From: UBA6115 sp012514225
Lineage (GTDB): Bacteria; Bacillota; Clostridia; Christensenellales; Aristaeellaceae
Direction: 5' to 3'
DNA: 26,261 nt
Assembly (NCBI GenBank): GCA_036756425.1
Contig: DAIOLC010000026.1
Span: forward strand, 1-26,261
Shown here: one piece after another, positions 23,960-26,261 of the stretch
How the letters are laid out: the number at the start of each line of letters is the position of its first letter
Numbering within the stretch: position 1 is the stretch's first letter
The notes under the pieces: model-generated
What the model was told of the DNA's origin: nothing
Databases searched by the model: none
What the model saw: only the letters and a program-made list of their open reading frames with translations
Position numbers and translations under genes: made by a program

Positions 23960-24748
23960 TTACCAGATCGTAAACCCGCCGTCCATCACCAGGTTGTGCC
24001 CGGTGACGTAGCGGGCGGCGTCGCTGGCCAGAAAGCACACCGGCCCCTTGATGTCGTCCCGGTCCGGCCATTTATGGAGGGGCGTGTGCTGCGCGTAGGT
24101 CTCATAAAACCGCGGCCGCGTTTCCTGAAGCTGGGGGTGGTATCCCCCGGGGCTGACGGCGTTGGCCCGGATGCCGTCCTTCCCGTACATCGCGGCCAGC
24201 CACTTGGTGAAGCCGACCAGCCCCCACTTTTCGAAGGTGTACCCGGACGGGCTGCTCTGCCCCTCTTCGTAGTAGGGGAAGTGGGGCGCGGTGACCCCCT
24301 GGATGGAGGAGATGTTGATGATGCTGCCGGCGCCCGCCGCTTTCATGGGCTTCAAGACTTCCCGCGTCAGCGACATCAGGCCCAGGATGTTGACGTCCAG
24401 GGAGGCGGCCATGCGCTCCCGCGTCAGCGTTTCAAAGTCGCCGTAATCCCCGCGGCTGACGGCGTTGTTGACCAATACGTCGATGCGGCCGTGCCGATTT
24501 GTCACCTCCGCGGCCAGGGCCTTGACGCTCCGCTCGTCCGCCAGGTCCAGCTGCGCGCCTTCCGCGGACAGGCCTTTCCCCTGCAGTCCGGCCGCGAACG
24601 CGTCGCAGGCTTCCCGGTCCCTGGAGGCGACGATGACGTGCGCGCCCGCCTCCGCCAGCCCCTCCGAGATGGGGGCGCCGTACAGGCCCCGCCCGCCGGT
24701 CACGATGGCGACGCGGCCCTTCAGGCTGAACATCCCCGCGGCGTTCAA
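23960..24748 (-). CDS. Short-chain dehydrogenase/reductase
   Basis: Fourth SDR of the island, 262 residues, catalytically intact: TGGRGLYG at the nucleotide site, VNNAVSRG, Ser in NISSIQG, Tyr170 and Lys174 in YTFEK. The insert PYYEEGQSSPSG before the Tyr resembles those of the unit A SDRs. The C-terminal segment RDDIKGPVCFLASDAARYVTG closely follows that of the SDR at 12167-12964. The start is TTG 24748, whose TTGA overlaps the stop of the DapA-like gene; ATG 24733 is an alternative without a ribosome binding site. Likely oxidises a sugar-like substrate brought in by the adjacent importer. Confidence 0.9.
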   Translation of the reverse strand: MNAAGMFSLKGRVAIVTGGRGLYGAPISEGLAEAGAHVIVASRDREACDAFAAGLQGKGLSAEGAQLDLADERSVKALAAEVTNRHGRIDVLVNNAVSRGDYGDFETLTRERMAASLDVNILGLMSLTREVLKPMKAAGAGSIINISSIQGVTAPHFPYYEEGQSSPSGYTFEKWGLVGFTKWLAAMYGKDGIRANAVSPGGYHPQLQETRPRFYETYAQHTPLHKWPDRDDIKGPVCFLASDAARYVTGHNLVMDGGFTIW

Positions 24749-25644
24749 GCGGGTTTCCCGATTTCGCCGGCTTCTTCCATCAGCCGGCGGACGGTCCCGA
24801 ACTGCGCGGCATCCTTGTCCGGGTCGAAGACCCGCTCATAATCCGGGCCGAAGCTGCCCTCGTAGCCCAGCAGGTTCATCGCCGCCGTGAAAGCCGGCCA
24901 GATGCCCAGCGCGATCATCCCGTCGCGCGCCTTCATGATGCGGTTGACGGCCGCGTTCCCCGCCGCCATATCCCCCCGGTCCCAGGCCCGCTGCATTTCC
25001 CCGGTGGTCTTGGGGAAGCAGGCGTAGATTCCGTCCAGCGTTCGGTGGATGCCGAAGGCCTTGGCCATGGAAAACAGGTCGGAGTTGGAGAAAATCGGCG
25101 TGAAATCGGCCTTGAGCTCCTTTGATTCGTGGAGCTTCCGGATCAGCACGGCGTCGCCGGTCTTGATGCCCTTGTACCGGGGGAGCGCGGCCAGCTCCAG
25201 CACGTCCTCCAGCTCGATTTTCCGCCGGGCGGTGAAGGGGTGGTCATAGAGGTACAGGTCGTTCCCGTCACCCTCCGCGGCGGCCTTGAAGTAGCGCATC
25301 ATGCCGCCCCGGTCCATGCCGAAGTAGTACGGCGCGGTCAGGACGGCCGCCACCGGGTACTTCTCCAGCACCTTCAGCCGCGCCTTCATCCGGGCGATGC
25401 TGTTGTCCGCCGCCCCGACCAGCAGCGGCACGCGCCCCGCGACGGCGCGGACGCCCTGTGCCACAATGGGCTCGTACTGGTCGTCGCGGATGCAGCCCAG
25501 CATGCCCATCGTGCCCATCAGCAGCAGGCCGGAAGCACCGTTTTCAATCTGGCCGTCGACGTGCTTTTTCAGGCTGCCGGACAGCAGTTCCCCGCGTTGG
25601 TCCAGCGGCGTGCCCAGGGCGCAGTAGAATCCTTCTTTTAGCAT
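24745..25644 (-). CDS. DapA/NanA-family (class I) aldolase-like protein
   Basis: TIM-barrel lyase of the dihydrodipicolinate synthase / N-acetylneuraminate lyase family; 299 residues, standard length. The Schiff-base Lys is Lys161 in YKGIKTGD, the catalytic Tyr is Tyr133 in LYLYDHP (usually YNxP), and TPLD is near residue 12. The carboxylate-binding GTTGE motif is altered to GTMGM (44-48), so it is probably not DapA itself. Relatives cleave sialic acid or 2-keto-3-deoxy sugar acids to pyruvate plus an aldehyde. ATG 25644 follows a G-rich ribosome binding site. First gene of unit C. Confidence 0.9.
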   Translation of the reverse strand: MLKEGFYCALGTPLDQRGELLSGSLKKHVDGQIENGASGLLLMGTMGMLGCIRDDQYEPIVAQGVRAVAGRVPLLVGAADNSIARMKARLKVLEKYPVAAVLTAPYYFGMDRGGMMRYFKAAAEGDGNDLYLYDHPFTARRKIELEDVLELAALPRYKGIKTGDAVLIRKLHESKELKADFTPIFSNSDLFSMAKAFGIHRTLDGIYACFPKTTGEMQRAWDRGDMAAGNAAVNRIMKARDGMIALGIWPAFTAAMNLLGYEGSFGPDYERVFDPDKDAAQFGTVRRLMEEAGEIGKPA

Positions 25645-25660
25645 ATTCCCCCAGCTTTTC

Positions 25661-25676
25661 ACCCGTGAAAACGGGT
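25661..25676. repeat. Leader hairpin of unit C
   Basis: ACCCGT-GAAA-ACGGGT forms a perfect 6-bp hairpin about 17 nt upstream of the first start codon of unit C, inside its predicted 5' leader. On the plus strand it is followed by CTTTTATC, so it could also be a weak terminator for rightward transcription. Confidence 0.45.
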
Positions 25677-25709
25677 CTTTTATCAATCTCAGCAACGCAG
25701 GCGAAGCGT

Positions 25710-25719
25710 CGGATATCCG
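25710..25719. promoter_or_regulatory. Candidate operator palindrome downstream of the unit C promoter
   Basis: CGGATATCCG is a perfect 10-bp palindrome about 10 nt downstream of the expected transcription start of unit C, a position where repressors often bind. No second copy was found at the other island promoters. Confidence 0.3.
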
Positions 25720-25734
25720 GGTTTGTCTGCGAAT

Positions 25735-25763
25735 ATGATAATCCAGAACAGGCGGTTTGTCCA
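25735..25763 (-). promoter_or_regulatory. Promoter of unit C (aldolase/SDR/ABC importer operon)
   Basis: On the minus strand TGGACA (25758-25763) is 17 bp from TATCAT (25735-25740), each 5/6 to consensus. The leader would be about 84 nt and contains the palindrome at 25710-25719 and the hairpin at 25661-25676. A perfect CAGCGCTG palindrome overlaps the -35 (25762-25769). Confidence 0.7.
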
Positions 25764-25791
25764 GCGCTGAATACGCATGCCCTTTTGCTGA

Positions 25792-26106
25792 TTTAGATGC
25801 GCTCCCCGTGCTCCTGCCCCGAAATCGGCTTGGGATTTGTTCCAGGCGGTCAACTCCAACTGCGTCGTGATTTGCTCCAGCTGGGCCTCGGAAGGCTTTG
25901 AGTGGCTCGAGGCGAACGACAAAAACTGGAAGGCGATGTGCGCGAACATCCCCGTGACGCAGGCGAAAGACACCTGTGACGCCATTGCCGCGGTTCTGAG
26001 GGGCGAAGAAATCCCCAAGGTTTACGAATCGCTCCCGACTTTGCTGACCGTCGACAACATCAAGGACTTCGATTGGGAAAGCGTTGTCGCTGCCCGCAAA
26101 AAGTAA
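25792..26106 (+). pseudogene. C-terminal remnant of a sugar ABC transporter substrate-binding protein
   Basis: The frame from a stop at 25789-25791 to TAA at 26104-26106 reads, from about 25816, as the tail of a periplasmic sugar-binding protein: SAWDLFQAVNSNC, then SSWASEGFEWLE, a helix TCDAIAAVLRGEEIPKVYES, and the terminal TVDNIKDFDWESVV. Only about 95 residues remain of a protein expected to be over 300. There is no ribosome binding site or good start codon; the first candidate is a TTG at 25837. It abuts the promoter of unit C, so the 5' part was probably removed by a rearrangement. Base composition is less GC-rich than the island. An unrelated small gene is a less likely reading. Confidence 0.6.
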
Positions 26107-26181
26107 GGTTTGATTTGAAACCGGAAACCTGGCCGCGGCTCTGAATCTGCAGTGGTAGAGCGGCGCCAACGGATTTTCACG

Positions 26182-26211
26182 GAAGCAGTCACACAAGAGC
26201 GTGACTGCTTC
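26182..26211. repeat. Perfect 11-bp hairpin
   Basis: GAAGCAGTCAC (26182-26192) and GTGACTGCTTC (26201-26211) pair across an 8-nt loop. It lies about 75 bp past the stop of the truncated binding-protein gene. No T-tract follows. Confidence 0.6.
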
Positions 26212-26219
26212 AGTGTGTC

Positions 26220-26245
26220 AAAGAAGTGTCTGCGGACACTTCTTT
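26220..26245 (+). terminator. Terminator-like 11-bp hairpin at the right edge
   Basis: AAAGAAGTGTC (26220-26230) pairs with GACACTTCTTT (26235-26245) across TGCG, ending in a T-rich arm followed by GATT. It follows the first hairpin by 8 nt. It may terminate the original binding-protein operon; the symmetric A/T arms could also work leftward for a gene beyond the window. Confidence 0.5.
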
Positions 26246-26261
26246 GATTAAGCAGGAACGG

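Noticed and set aside
25645..26196. N-terminal extension of the DapA-like gene giving a 483-residue protein
   Set aside because: The added part is antisense to the binding-protein remnant and crosses the promoter and leader; the aldolase is full length from 25644.
26133..26211. Possible tRNA because of a GTGGTAGAGC D-loop-like string at 26152-26161
   Set aside because: No pairing D-stem, no TTCGA-type T-loop and no acceptor stem; the following sequence folds instead as a simple hairpin.

Overview
The window is 26.3 kb of GC-rich bacterial chromosome, with GC well above 60% by eye. The likely source is an anaerobic, clostridia-like bacterium. Support for this comes from a pyruvate:ferredoxin oxidoreductase, strong AGGAGG-type ribosome binding sites, TTGACA/TATACT-type promoters, a lysine-rich histone H1-like protein, and some GTG/TTG starts. 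Taxonomy is an inference; there is no rRNA or tRNA gene to anchor it.

Left part, about 1-10240: housekeeping and single-gene units. Leftward are pyruvate:ferredoxin oxidoreductase (cut by the left edge), a diacylglycerol-kinase-like lipid kinase, an H1-like protein, a MATE exporter, an exported PQQ-type sugar dehydrogenase-like protein, and a YbaK-type deacylase. An MFS transporter reads rightward, and a ROK sugar kinase reads leftward. Terminator hairpins separate several of these units.

Right part, about 10340-25770: a catabolic island in three transcription units. Unit A (rightward, 10410-13819) has a Gfo/Idh/MocA oxidoreductase and three tandem short-chain dehydrogenases (SDRs), the first of which has lost its catalytic residues. 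Unit B (leftward, promoter near 16350) has an archaeal-type triosephosphate-isomerase-like protein, a YjbQ-family protein and an Asp-box (sialidase-fold) protein. Unit C (leftward, promoter near 25750, terminator near 16490) has a DapA/NanA-like aldolase, a fourth SDR, an Opp/Dpp-type ABC importer (two permeases, two ATPases, and a binding protein at the distal end), an HpcH/HpaI aldolase and an aldo/keto reductase.

Taken together, the island looks like import of an oligomeric or acidic sugar-like compound by a peptide-type ABC transporter, then several NAD(P)-dependent redox steps, then cleavage by two aldolases of different fold classes. No dehydratase, kinase or regulator for it lies in the window, and I cannot name the substrate. 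The odd features are the non-catalytic SDR, the TIM homologue whose active-site Asn is Gly, and the YjbQ/TIM/Asp-box grouping.

Right edge, 25770-26261: the C-terminal remnant of a sugar-binding protein gene, cut just upstream of the unit C promoter, followed by two closely spaced perfect hairpins.
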